From Saprospiraceae bacterium (GTDB lineage Bacteria; Bacteroidota; Bacteroidia; Chitinophagales; Saprospiraceae), in NCBI GenBank assembly GCA_026993525.1, contig JALWSS010000160.1:1-46803 (forward strand): 46,803 nt of DNA, given 5' to 3'. How positions within the stretch are numbered: position 1 is the stretch's first letter; each line of letters opens with the position of its first letter. The translations under genes and the position numbers were made by a program. Shown here piece after piece: positions 18,704 through 27,591 of the stretch. Below the pieces are notes generated by a model. The model was not told where the DNA came from. It saw nothing but the letters and a program-made list of their open reading frames with translations, and made no database searches.

Positions 18704-19670
18704 ATGCCCACTGTAAAACGATCTTCCCAAATTGTCTGCCCTGCTCCATCCGGTCAAAGGCCTTCTGAAACTGTGTTTTTTTCCAAACAGAATCAACCAC
18801 CGGCAGGATTCCATGAGTTGCAACAAACTCAAGCATTTTCCCGAACTCCCCATTGGTTCCCATGGTGGAGCCAAAGATTTTCAGTTGTTTCCAGAACAAC
18901 ATCTGCGGACTGATACCCCTTATCGTTCCTTGCCCGCCGCCGTAGATCCCAATCCTTGCAGCAGGTGCCGCCAGTTTCATCAACCGTTGAAATCCATCAC
19001 CTCCGGCACTGTCAATGATCACATTGAACTTGCCAGCCAGGGTATTGAGTTTCCTATCCCATTCAGCATGCCGGTAGTTCACTCCGCCAGCTGCACCCAG
19101 GTCAATTGCCCTTTCGATTTTTTCATCGCTTCCGGAAGTGACCCACACCTCGAGGCCGGCTGCCAGGGCAAACTGAATGCAGGTCAGAGCCACGCCTCCA
19201 CCGGCCCCTGTTACCAGTATCTTCTCACCTGGCTTTATCCCGCATTTGGTGAATAAAACCCTGTAAGCCGTAATTCCGGCAAGTGGAAGGGCGGCCGCCT
19301 GCTCATTGGTCAAATGCACAGGGGCTTCAAAAACATTTTCCGAAGGAACTAAAACTTTGTCAGCAAAGGCCCCGTCTCCGGGTACTCCCAAAATGTGGTA
19401 GTCTTTGCCCTGTACCTCGGGGTTGGAGCCCCAGTTCAATCCAGGCTGTACCACCACCCGCTTGCCGTTCCACCTTCCTACCAGGTCGGAACCGAGAACC
19501 ACCGGCGGCTGGACTCCCGGGTATTTCCCTTTCAGTATCCATAAATCTCTGTGATTCAAAGAGCAAGCAAGAACCTCCACAATGGCGTCAGCTGGCCCTG
19601 AAGGCCGGGGATCTGGATGCTCGATGAGGGCAGGCAGTTGGCCTTTTTCTTTCAATACTATCGCTTCCAT
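18702..19670 (-). CDS. Zinc-independent MDR-family oxidoreductase (quinone reductase-like)
   Basis: ATG 19670 gives a 322-residue product starting MEAIVLKEKGQLPALIEHPD. This is a medium-chain dehydrogenase/reductase: the GroES-like N-domain (LACSLNHRDLWILKGKYPG, VLGSDLVGRW) precedes a Rossmann domain with the motif VTGAGGGVALTCIQFALAAG. Residues IDSAGGDGFQRL and IGIYGGGQGTIRGI fit the quinone oxidoreductase/YhdH-like branch. The structural zinc cysteine cluster is absent. It probably reduces quinones or activated alkenes with NADPH; the substrate is unknown. It stands alone between two candidate small RNAs. Confidence 0.88.
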   Translation of the reverse strand: MEAIVLKEKGQLPALIEHPDPRPSGPADAIVEVLACSLNHRDLWILKGKYPGVQPPVVLGSDLVGRWNGKRVVVQPGLNWGSNPEVQGKDYHILGVPGDGAFADKVLVPSENVFEAPVHLTNEQAAALPLAGITAYRVLFTKCGIKPGEKILVTGAGGGVALTCIQFALAAGLEVWVTSGSDEKIERAIDLGAAGGVNYRHAEWDRKLNTLAGKFNVIIDSAGGDGFQRLMKLAAPAARIGIYGGGQGTIRGISPQMLFWKQLKIFGSTMGTNGEFGKMLEFVATHGILPVVDSVWKKTQFQKAFDRMEQGRQFGKIVLQWA

Positions 19671-19730
19671 GAATTGATGTTTTTGCCTGGCAAGATGAGC
19701 CAATACCCGGATTCAGGTAAGGTATGGGCA

Positions 19731-19758
19731 AAAAAAAAGTCGTGCTTGCGCACGACTT
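19731..19758 (-). terminator. Minus-strand terminator-like hairpin
   Basis: AAGTCGTGC (19737-19745) pairs with GCACGACTT (19750-19758) around TTGC. Read on the minus strand it is followed by eight T (the A-run 19731-19738). Confidence 0.8.
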
Positions 19759-19820
19759 GAAATAATCCCATGAACATATCCAAAACAAATAAATTTTTTT
19801 TCAAAACATTCGGTCAGTTC

Positions 19821-19852
19821 TTTGCAAAGAACCTGTCAGAAGGTTATCTTTG
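19821..19852 (+). promoter_or_regulatory. Bacteroidota-type promoter for a candidate small RNA
   Basis: TTTG (19821-19824), 20 nt, then TATCTTTG (19845-19852) form a full match to the TTTG/TAnnTTTG pattern. The strong terminator at 19918-19946 follows within 100 bp. Confidence 0.6.
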
Positions 19853-19857
19853 CCGGG

Positions 19858-19946
19858 TGCTTCTTAGTTAGCACATCTGACAAATTATAGTCCCATGAAC
19901 ATGCTCCTTAGCGAGCCAGCTGGCAGGATTCCTGTCAGCTTTTTTT
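19858..19946 (+). ncRNA. Candidate small RNA or leader transcript, about 90 nt
   Basis: It is bounded by the promoter at 19821-19852 and a terminator: stem AGCTGGCAGG/CCTGTCAGCT (19918-19940, one G-U pair, 3-nt loop) and seven T. It contains repeat copy 2 (19880-19902), whose ATG opens a frame of 21 codons that runs past the terminator. So a non-coding RNA is more likely than a peptide gene. The rest of the gap up to 20310 is AT-rich with no convincing gene. Confidence 0.5.
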
Positions 19947-20310
19947 ATGCCTTATGCTGAAGGGATTTTCAGGTTAAAAGGTAAGTCGCCCCTCGAGCGA
20001 GGGGACGACCCACTATTAACAAATTATAATCCCATGAACATTGTCTTGTATGTCAAATCCTGTGGTGAAAGGATCAATTCCTCTGTTCAAATCTTGCCGC
20101 TTCCGGCGTTTCCTTCCTTTCACAGTACAAATGTGCAACTAAACCATACCCTGTACAAGTACAAAAATGAGCCATTGTGAGAAACGAATTTGAATAAATT
20201 GAGTTCATTTTGCAATTTATACTAATTGATCATCAATCACTTACATGAAAATAACGACTTCAGAAAGTCAGTAATTGTGAAGAAAAACTTTTAAAAACTT
20301 GATTTTTTGC

Positions 20311-20339
20311 AAAAAAAAAGTCGCACAATTGGTGCGACT
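20311..20339 (-). terminator. Rho-independent terminator of the dockerin/cohesin-like gene
   Basis: On the minus strand AGTCGCAC/GTGCGACT (20319-20339) is followed by nine T. It lies about 70 bp after the stop codon at 20408, and it resembles the hairpin at 19737-19758 in sequence. Confidence 0.85.
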
Positions 20340-20407
20340 CACTAGCAAAATAAAATTCCACGAAAAAGTATCGTCCTATATAAAGGATGGGATTAGATCC
20401 GAATTCT

Positions 20408-23017
20408 TCAGCGCAATACCTGGAACTTACCAGAAATCAGGTTGCCTTCACTGTTCAGTGCTTTCACATAGTAAACACCCTGGACAAAGTCATGAAGAGA
20501 AAGTTGGTAAGTCTTGCTATCAAGGCCATCAGCTGTGTACATCAGTTTTCCAAGTGCGTCGTAAACAGCTATGGAATTCAATGCTGCCTGGTTTCCGTTG
20601 AGGTGCATCTTGAGGTAATCCCTCGCAGGGTTCGGGAACAAGACCAGATCAGACGAAGTGTTTTCCAGGGTCTCCTCCTGCAGCCCCTGGTTGAAGTGCA
20701 TGGTGAACTCCAGGGTGCTGTTTTGCAGGGTGACCACCTGGCCGGCACTGTTCATCAGGCCATTGGGCTTGATGGAGACAGTAGAGACCAGATCGTGAAG
20801 CCTGTTTCCAATTATATCATCAATCACGATAAACTCAACTACTCCTATTTTGCCATAACCTGTGGCAGCCAACCCACTCGTCCTGGTCAATCCGGCATCC
20901 ACCTTACCCAGGATGGGTTTGTGGGTCATGGACATGACCGGTGAGTTGTAAGACATCCAGGATGCTTCATCAAAATAGACATTCACATCTTCGAAGAAGG
21001 TGGGGTCGAACTCCAACTGGAATGTAAGGCCATAGGCATCAAAAGCCGGAATGCTATCGTTGCCGAGGTAAATGGGAGCATAGAGAATATCACCCGGTTC
21101 CACATCGGAGAAATCAGGTTCTTCGATGTAGAAGGGAAGTGAAGAAACAGCTGGAGCGTCTTCGGGAGTCAGGTTGTGGTATTTGCCGTAAAACTGCTTG
21201 ATGGCAGCGGTATCGGCCGAAGTCACGATGCCATTACCGTCTGCATCGGCAAATTTCAGGTCGTAGCCCAGGTCCAGTTCAAGGTTGTTCCAGTTGTTGG
21301 CGTACTGACCATACCAGGAAGTACTTCCGTTGGACCTTGCCGCTCCGGTTTCTCCCATGGCCCATCCGATCGGCAGCATGTCTCTGACATCAACGGTACC
21401 ATCCAGGTTGGCATCCCCTGACCAGACGCAATCGCTACCGGCACACAAGGTATCGCTTTGAGGAGTGGCAATTTCTTCAATTTCAAGTTCTACTTTGACA
21501 AGTGGACAATTGTTGGTTTGACCATTGGGGCAGTATTTGAATTCAAATTCATCGGAACCTGTCACACCTTCATCAGGTGTGTAAACGAGCATATTGATCC
21601 CGGAGAAAGTTTGACCGTACGGACTGGTCACCGTCTGGTAGCCAGGGTAAAAGTCCAGGCTTCCGAGGTCGGCCCCATTCAATTCCGTGAACTCGTAATT
21701 GGCAAAAGGCAAATGATCTCCCAACACCAAAGGGGTATTTTGGGGAGTGGACATATGGAACACAGGCAGCTCAGGATCCAAATCCGAGACAACGATGTAA
21801 CAGGTGGCATATTCGAAATACCCGCTGTTCGGAGGTGTTGCCCTGTAGGTAAAGGAATCCACGCCGACGAAACCACTAGGCGGCTCGTATTCATAAACGC
21901 CTTTGCCTACGCTTGGCAAATAATTCAAATGTCCACCGGCTGCTGTATTGGGATAGCCAATGGCGCTGACATTCATCAGATAGCTTCCTCCTTTGTCATT
22001 GTCGAGCAAATGGATTTCTTCGACGATGCCATCAACGGGGGTATATACGATATCATCTACCAGGAAATAATTGTCAGAAGGAACGTCGAGTACCCTGATT
22101 TCGCAGACACGGACACGGCTGTTGGTGGCATCTGTAAAGATCACCTTGTCGTAACCTACAAAACCTGTATCCGGGGTATAAACCAGGGTTTCGAGGGTAT
22201 CCAGTGTACCGTGAGAAGGAGCAAGGGTCAGTGTGTAATTGGAATCTATGGCCAATAAGACTACTTCAGAGGCATTCTTCTCGGCAACTACAAAGATCGA
22301 GTCGTAAGCAGGTGGATTGTTGTCTGTTACACAGACACTTACCGTGGCAACATCACAAGAGCCCTGGGCATCGCAAATGGTATAGTTCAGGTGCGCTACC
22401 CCGGTAAAGCCCGGAGCGGGAGTAAAGACAATACTGGTATCACCGGTACCAAGCACGGCCGTGCCGCTGTTGATATTCGGAACTTCTGAAACCGTCAAAT
22501 TGGTTCCGTTTCCGTAATCATTGCTCAACACGTCAATTTCAACACTTTGGCCTGAAAGTGTTGAGGCATAGTCATTGACTGCAATAAGATAAGAAGGAAC
22601 GACTGTTATGTAATAAATCCTGTAAGCGCCAATACTGTTTCCATTGCCTAAATCTCTGTAGTAATAAACTTCTACGGTGTCCTTCCCTATGAACCCTGCG
22701 TCTGGCTCGTAAAAAATGTGATTGATCCCTGGTTGTTGACCACCAGGTGCCTTGATTCCAAATTTTGGGGTGTAAGTATAAGGATTGAATTCTGCGTCAC
22801 CATGTGCAGGAAAGGTTTTAATCTCAGGAAGAATGGCAACATTATAATGCGGGAATGAATCTTGATAGACGGTATTGGTCAACATCTTGACTTCGATGAA
22901 GTCAAGGCCGGGAACCTGCCCATGGCTCCCTACTGCTGCGAACAGGGCGCCCAACAGCAGTACAAATGGCAATCGCTTTAAGGGTAACGATACATTCATG
23001 GATTCGTGGATTTTCAT
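20408..23017 (-). CDS. Secreted multi-domain protein: Ig/cadherin-like repeats, dockerin-like and cohesin-like regions, T9SS domain
   Basis: The 869-residue protein has a signal peptide (start ATG 23017, or 22999 giving MNVSLPLKRLPFVLLLGALF). Next come four or so Ig/cadherin-like repeats of the kind that contain xxNDY/DNDKG and FTPAPGFTGVAHLNY or YTPDTGFVGYDKVIF. Then follow two dockerin-like calcium loops (DANLDGTVDVRDMLPIGWAM and DADGNGIVTSADTAAIKQFY). After that is a beta region resembling a cohesin fold (VEPGDILYAPIYLGNDSI, FQLEFDPTFFEDV), and finally a type A T9SS sorting domain (LFPNPARDYLKM...FQVLR). It should be exported and held at, or released from, the surface. A role in adhesion or surface assembly is inference. 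A TACTTTTG -7-like element lies at 23157-23164 on the minus strand. Confidence 0.85.
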   Translation of the reverse strand: MKIHESMNVSLPLKRLPFVLLLGALFAAVGSHGQVPGLDFIEVKMLTNTVYQDSFPHYNVAILPEIKTFPAHGDAEFNPYTYTPKFGIKAPGGQQPGINHIFYEPDAGFIGKDTVEVYYYRDLGNGNSIGAYRIYYITVVPSYLIAVNDYASTLSGQSVEIDVLSNDYGNGTNLTVSEVPNINSGTAVLGTGDTSIVFTPAPGFTGVAHLNYTICDAQGSCDVATVSVCVTDNNPPAYDSIFVVAEKNASEVVLLAIDSNYTLTLAPSHGTLDTLETLVYTPDTGFVGYDKVIFTDATNSRVRVCEIRVLDVPSDNYFLVDDIVYTPVDGIVEEIHLLDNDKGGSYLMNVSAIGYPNTAAGGHLNYLPSVGKGVYEYEPPSGFVGVDSFTYRATPPNSGYFEYATCYIVVSDLDPELPVFHMSTPQNTPLVLGDHLPFANYEFTELNGADLGSLDFYPGYQTVTSPYGQTFSGINMLVYTPDEGVTGSDEFEFKYCPNGQTNNCPLVKVELEIEEIATPQSDTLCAGSDCVWSGDANLDGTVDVRDMLPIGWAMGETGAARSNGSTSWYGQYANNWNNLELDLGYDLKFADADGNGIVTSADTAAIKQFYGKYHNLTPEDAPAVSSLPFYIEEPDFSDVEPGDILYAPIYLGNDSIPAFDAYGLTFQLEFDPTFFEDVNVYFDEASWMSYNSPVMSMTHKPILGKVDAGLTRTSGLAATGYGKIGVVEFIVIDDIIGNRLHDLVSTVSIKPNGLMNSAGQVVTLQNSTLEFTMHFNQGLQEETLENTSSDLVLFPNPARDYLKMHLNGNQAALNSIAVYDALGKLMYTADGLDSKTYQLSLHDFVQGVYYVKALNSEGNLISGKFQVLR

Positions 23018-23231
23018 TGCATTACAAGGGGCCTTATCTCAAAAGTGCTGGGCTGTGTTTGCCTCCTTGTTTTTTACAAACCGGATTCAAGGTACAATAC
23101 TCCCTGGAATTAGCAAAAGGGTCAAGTACAAAAATCTTCGGTTGTGAAAATCCTTGCAAAAGTACAAAACATTTTCAGCAACTTTAACCCCTTGAAAATT
23201 CGCCGGTTAAGCTAAAAATCTCACAGAACAA

Positions 23232-23261
23232 TTGTGAAATTTTTATTTTTATCTACTTTTG
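23232..23261 (+). promoter_or_regulatory. Bacteroidota-type promoter
   Basis: TTG (23232-23234), 19 nt, then TACTTTTG (23254-23261) lie about 60 bp before ATG 23321. Confidence 0.7.
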
Positions 23262-23320
23262 AAAATTAAACGGTTAAACCTGTGTCCAACCAAAAATCGA
23301 TCAAGAAGGCCGCTATCGGA

Positions 23321-24745
23321 ATGGAAAACAGCAAATTGTATTCCACACTTAAGACCTTTGACAAATACGAACAAAACAGGATACGTAAATTCCTCAAATC
23401 CCCCTACTTCAACAAAAACGAAGCCCTGGTCAAATTGTTCGAGCTATTCTGCGCCCATTTCAACTCCAACGGGCACAAGAAACTACTCAAGACCGTGCTC
23501 TGGCAGAAAGTGTATCCCAATCAGCCTTTTGACGATGTCCTTTTTAGAAAAAACTGTTCGGACCTTCTCAAACTGATCGAAAACTACCTGGTGCAACAAA
23601 GCCTGGAACAGGACCCCGTTCAACGTAAGATCCTGCTGATGGATGCACTGAAACATAGAAAAATTTCTACTCTGTACAACTCGGCGGTTCGCTCTGCCCG
23701 TAAATTGGCGGATGCGTCTCCATTCAGGTCCTACCGGTATTACCACCAGCAGTACAAGATAGAGAAAGCTTACTTTGAACTCTTCGAAGTGGAAAAGGAC
23801 CGTACCGCCAAGTACAATGTGGAGGAGATGTTGAACAACCTCGATTGGTTCTTTATCGCAGAGAAACTGAGGTATTCAGCAATCATTTACACCCAACAAA
23901 GATTTATATCTCACAACTACAATATTCTGTTGCTGGAGGATATACTCAAAACAGTCCGGAAGCACAACCTACTATCAATTCCGACAATTGCTGTCTATTA
24001 CACCATACTTCAAACGCAAAGAGAACCTGACCTAACAGAGCATTATTATTATCTCAAAAACCTGATATCCAATGAGATAGATAAATTCCCCAGATCAGAA
24101 GCAGAATTTATCTACCAAGCCGCAATGAACTATTGTGTTCTAAATATCAACAAGGGTTCTTCTGAATTCCTCGAGGAGTATTTCAACCTGTCAGTAATCC
24201 TTTTGAAGAACGGAATGCTATTCAACAACAACGAGTTATCTCCCTGGCATTTCCGGAACATCGTAGTTGCAGCACTTAGAGTTGGCAAATACACCTGGAC
24301 CGAAAACTTCATCAGGGAATACAGTAAATACCTGCCGGAATCCATGCGGGACAATGCGGTATCTTTCAACTCGGCCCAGCTCTACTTTTCTCAAAAGAAG
24401 TGGGACAGGGTGATTGAACTGCTCAGAGAGGTTGAATACGAAGACTTTACATATAACCTCAACTCGAAAACCATGCTCCTTTCAACCTATTATGAGATAG
24501 ATGAAATTGAGCCTCTTTTTTCCTTGTTAGACAGTTTCAGGACCTACCTCAACCGGCATAAAAACATCCCGGCAGCAAGAAGAACACCCTACATGAACCT
24601 CATTCGTTTCACAAAGAAACTTGCACGCATCATTCCCGGCGACAAAGCCGCAGTGGAGAAGCTCAGAAAGGAACTGGATGAAATGCCGACCGGAACAGTG
24701 GCAAACAGCAAATGGCTTAAAGAAAAGCTCACTGAATTGGAATGA
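23321..24745 (+). CDS. Helical protein of unknown function
   Basis: ATG 23321 (MENSKLYSTLKTFDKYEQNR) is preferred over the upstream GTG at 23282, giving 474 residues. The protein is soluble, without signal peptide, and is predicted helical throughout. It has a Tyr/Phe/Lys/Leu-rich pattern and repeated helix pairs (for example KYTWTENFIREYSKYL, AQLYFSQKKWDRVIELLREV) that resemble TPR-like stacking. I recall families like this with many paralogues in Saprospiria, but cannot confirm it. Codon use is more AT-rich than in the metabolic genes. Its stop TGA is directly adjacent to the stop of the convergent CPBP gene. Function is unknown. Confidence 0.75.
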   Translation: MENSKLYSTLKTFDKYEQNRIRKFLKSPYFNKNEALVKLFELFCAHFNSNGHKKLLKTVLWQKVYPNQPFDDVLFRKNCSDLLKLIENYLVQQSLEQDPVQRKILLMDALKHRKISTLYNSAVRSARKLADASPFRSYRYYHQQYKIEKAYFELFEVEKDRTAKYNVEEMLNNLDWFFIAEKLRYSAIIYTQQRFISHNYNILLLEDILKTVRKHNLLSIPTIAVYYTILQTQREPDLTEHYYYLKNLISNEIDKFPRSEAEFIYQAAMNYCVLNINKGSSEFLEEYFNLSVILLKNGMLFNNNELSPWHFRNIVVAALRVGKYTWTENFIREYSKYLPESMRDNAVSFNSAQLYFSQKKWDRVIELLREVEYEDFTYNLNSKTMLLSTYYEIDEIEPLFSLLDSFRTYLNRHKNIPAARRTPYMNLIRFTKKLARIIPGDKAAVEKLRKELDEMPTGTVANSKWLKEKLTELE

Positions 24746-25429
24746 CTACACTCCCTGCTTACGGGTGTAATACATTGAAAACCACTCATTTGACAGGGCC
24801 ATGATGCTGTGTACCAGGAAGGCGATCCAAAAGGTGCCGGTTTGAAGGGTAAGCCAGCAGAGCAGGACGCCCAGCGGGATGGCCCCCACGGCCTCGTTGA
24901 ACCCCTTCGGCAAATGCACCAGGGCGTAGAGGCTGACATTGACCACAATGGCCAACTCCGGCCCCATAACTTCCAGGCAGGTAAACAACAACCAACCGCG
25001 AAACATGAACTCATAGGCCAGCAGGTAGAATACCCAGGTAAATGCACTGGCAACCACAACCCTACCGGGCCAGCTTTTCATTCTGATTTGTGGGTACATG
25101 GCCAAATTGGAGGCAGTGCGGCCCACGAAATAGTTCATCACAACAACGGCAGCACCCAGGACGGTCGTCCAAAGCATGGTCTCATGGCCAGACTGGAATC
25201 TTACTCCTAAATCAGAGATGGAATACCCACGGGCCCTGAAAACGAGCAACGGAACGACCCCGTAAAGCAGAAATCCCCAGAAACGTTGGAAGTAAATCCA
25301 ACCTGCGATGCCCTGATCCTGCCCCATACACCTGGCAAAGGCAGTCCTCAGTTTTTTCGAAGAAATGACATAGTGGTAGGCGAGGAAGCCCAGGGTCAGC
25401 ATTGAAATGGAGAGACTTGCGGAACTCAT
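24746..25429 (-). CDS. CPBP-family intramembrane metalloprotease
   Basis: ATG 25429 gives 227 residues; the frame extends one codon further to a TTG. It is a polytopic membrane protein with six to seven hydrophobic segments and the CPBP (Abi/CAAX protease-like) signature. Motif 1 is YEFMFRG, where the usual EExxxRG has Tyr in place of the first Glu. Motif 2 contains the His in LYALVHLPKGF, and a C-terminal HSIMALSNEW supplies the last His. The altered first motif leaves activity uncertain. Members process prenylated or other membrane substrates, or act in stress and immunity functions. It ends against the helical gene with no bases between. Confidence 0.82.
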   Translation of the reverse strand: MSSASLSISMLTLGFLAYHYVISSKKLRTAFARCMGQDQGIAGWIYFQRFWGFLLYGVVPLLVFRARGYSISDLGVRFQSGHETMLWTTVLGAAVVVMNYFVGRTASNLAMYPQIRMKSWPGRVVVASAFTWVFYLLAYEFMFRGWLLFTCLEVMGPELAIVVNVSLYALVHLPKGFNEAVGAIPLGVLLCWLTLQTGTFWIAFLVHSIMALSNEWFSMYYTRKQGV

Positions 25430-25432
25430 CAA

Positions 25433-25515
25433 TGTTGAAGGATTATGAAGGATTATGAAGGATTAAGGATTATGACCCCGATATTCATCGGGGATGGAGG
25501 ATTATGAAGGTTGGT
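25433..25515. repeat. GGATTATGA array with CCCCGAT hairpin
   Basis: GGATTATGA(A) words run up to the hairpin CCCCGAT-ATTC-ATCGGGG (25476-25493), and the array resumes as ATGGAGGATTATGAAGG. The block begins a few bases upstream of the CPBP start codon, so it occupies that gene's promoter/leader space. 25516-25595 is unremarkable. Confidence 0.85.
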
Positions 25516-25595
25516 AATTGGGTGGGGTGAAAAAGCAGATCACGGAATTTTCAAGCTGCTGGTAGATTTTAAAACAGGTCCGTCAAGATTTGAAC

Positions 25596-27449
25596 TCATT
25601 CCTTCCGGGCCAGTATTTTGATGTCCACCCGTTGATCCTTTCTTCGGGAATAAAGACTGTAATCACGCACCCGCCAGTTTTTCTTTCCAAAAGTTTTGAC
25701 GTTGATGCGGTCTTCGGAAATGCCCCTGCCGATGAGGTAATCCACCACCGATTGGGAGCGACTGGCAGCGAGTTTCCGGATGTAATCATCGGATGGAATG
25801 TTGTTGGCCCGGCCCTCGATGAGTACCCGCCAATCGGGATTCAGTTTCAGAATATCTACAACTTCTTCCAGGATTTCATAGTCCTCCTGATCCAGGTTAA
25901 AAGAATCTGACACGAAATAAACCTTGCCAATGTACTTCAGCTTGTAATCCACCCAGTAGGTCGTGGTGTCATTCCGGTGGGTGTGTTGCACGCTGACGGT
26001 TTCTTCCTCTTTTTCCGGTGCTGTTTCTTTTTGTTCCTCATCCTTTGGAGGATCAGAGGGAAGCGCTGCCGTTTCTTCCTTATTATTTGCCGAAGGGCCT
26101 GGATCAGGTTTCAGTTCCGGCACTTTGGCCGCTACCGGTTCAGGGTCTTTCGGCCTGGGGGTTACAGTGATGGTACGGGATTTTGAGACTTTGCAGCCGC
26201 TTTCAGTTTCAATGGAGATGGTGATGGTCTTTTTCCCTTCACCCTTGTAAACCACCTTATGGGGCCCTGGCCCGCTGGCGCTGGCAGGCCTGGCCCCTAC
26301 CCCGAAATTGTACTTCCAATCAACTATGGCACCGGAGAATTTGGAAGCGTTTTTCACCCAGAGTTCTTTTCCTGCCGGAATTTTCAATTTGCTCACCGTG
26401 AAGTGTGCCGTTGGGCCGGCGAAGGTGCCGCTGCCTCCAAACTCAATGGAAAACCCGTTGCCGGAGTTGTGGTAATTGTTCACCACCAGGGCAAAACTCT
26501 GGCCGGCCTGCATCTGCACAGCGGCCACAAAGTTGTTGTCAAATTCATCGCAGCCCTCCCCTTCCACAATGTCCACCTCACGGCTTCGCAGGCCGGTGGC
26601 ACCTGTGCAACGCCTCCACATCTCAAAAGGCTGGTTCACATTCTCCCCGCTGGCCATACAGCGCACGGGGATTTTCAGGCTGCAATCATCCACCCCATTG
26701 GGAAGCAGAAAAAGGACAAAGTCCAGGTCGTCAGAAGGGTTGACCGGCCGAAGGGTGAAAGTCAGAGAACCGGATCTGCCACAAGTCCATTTGAACCAGG
26801 CGGAGCTGGATTCCTGCGGCACACAGGAGGCGCTGCCCAACTCATTCCCATTGCGGCCAACGCCTTGCATTTTCGGAATGGTGAAAGAGGATTTGTCACA
26901 CAGCACCATGGCTGTGGAGCAGTCACCCGATGGCGAAGAAACGGGATTGAAGTTATTGACACAAAGCTGAAAAGAGCCTGTGGCATTGTTGCGGCCATCC
27001 ACGCGCAGGTAATAGGTTTGCCCGGGCGTGAGGTTGCTCACGAAGGTCTCAACGATGTTGGCACCCCGAGCGTCAGAAATACAGGCCAAAAGTTTCATGT
27101 TCTCGTTGCAAGAGCCCTGATATACAGCCAATTGCGGAAAGCGAAGGGTGCCGTGGGAATTGCCCGACACATCCCCTATCACGCTCACATTTACCGTCGT
27201 GGCTTTCGCCACAAACCTGAACCACACGTCGTTGTCGGCATCCAGCATGTAAGATGGAAAACAGTCCGGATTGATCAAACCGGAGGGCGTGGCAGCGTAG
27301 TTGGTAAATTGTGCAGGAGAACTGCACCAGTTGTCCAGATTGCGAAGCGAATAAGCAGAGGAACAGTCATCGTTTGCAGGAGCGGCCAGAACGAAAGCCC
27401 CAAACATCCAACTCATCCACAATGTGAATATGGTTTTTTGAAATCTCAT
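25596..27449 (-). CDS. Exported PKD- and OmpA-domain envelope protein
   Basis: ATG 27449 (MRFQKTIFTLWMSWMFGAFV) provides a signal peptide cleaved near VLAAPANDDC; 617 residues. The N-terminal 370 residues hold two beta-sandwich units of the type starting NDDCSSAYSLRNL, with jelly-roll features (YYLRVDGRNN, FALVVNNYHN). Then comes a PKD-like domain (VDWKYNFGVGA, KTITISIETESGC), then a Pro/Glu/Lys-rich linker (residues about 480-530). The C-terminal OmpA domain follows (ILKLNPDWRVLIEGRANN, LAASRSQSVVDYLIGRGISE, VKTFGKKN) and should bind peptidoglycan. It is divergent from the M19 peptidase gene. A likely role is anchoring an outer-membrane or surface structure to the wall. Confidence 0.87.
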   Translation of the reverse strand: MRFQKTIFTLWMSWMFGAFVLAAPANDDCSSAYSLRNLDNWCSSPAQFTNYAATPSGLINPDCFPSYMLDADNDVWFRFVAKATTVNVSVIGDVSGNSHGTLRFPQLAVYQGSCNENMKLLACISDARGANIVETFVSNLTPGQTYYLRVDGRNNATGSFQLCVNNFNPVSSPSGDCSTAMVLCDKSSFTIPKMQGVGRNGNELGSASCVPQESSSAWFKWTCGRSGSLTFTLRPVNPSDDLDFVLFLLPNGVDDCSLKIPVRCMASGENVNQPFEMWRRCTGATGLRSREVDIVEGEGCDEFDNNFVAAVQMQAGQSFALVVNNYHNSGNGFSIEFGGSGTFAGPTAHFTVSKLKIPAGKELWVKNASKFSGAIVDWKYNFGVGARPASASGPGPHKVVYKGEGKKTITISIETESGCKVSKSRTITVTPRPKDPEPVAAKVPELKPDPGPSANNKEETAALPSDPPKDEEQKETAPEKEEETVSVQHTHRNDTTTYWVDYKLKYIGKVYFVSDSFNLDQEDYEILEEVVDILKLNPDWRVLIEGRANNIPSDDYIRKLAASRSQSVVDYLIGRGISEDRINVKTFGKKNWRVRDYSLYSRRKDQRVDIKILARKE

Positions 27450-27591
27450 ATCGAAGTTCCTCAATCGGTCAGGTGCGAAAATACAAGTTACAGAACCGCT
27501 GCAACACTTATCCGGCAAACATGCCTTCCAATTCCACGGAAACGCTAAATTGCCGGCCGCTCTTGTTCCTTCAAATCGAAAAAACTTTCCA

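Larger units (their letters stand above)
19761..20041 (+). repeat. Three copies of a short motif ending CCCATGAACAT
   Basis: Copies are at 19761-19777 (AATAATCCCATGAACAT), 19880-19902 and 20019-20041. The last two share 22 of 23 bases (ACAAATTATA-R-TCCCATGAACAT). Copies 1 and 3 each follow a hairpin containing AAGTCG (19737-19758; a CCCCTCG-AG-CGAGGGG hairpin at 19989-20004). Each ATG opens a short frame of 33, 21 and 48 codons. None looks like a known peptide. Confidence 0.6.
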
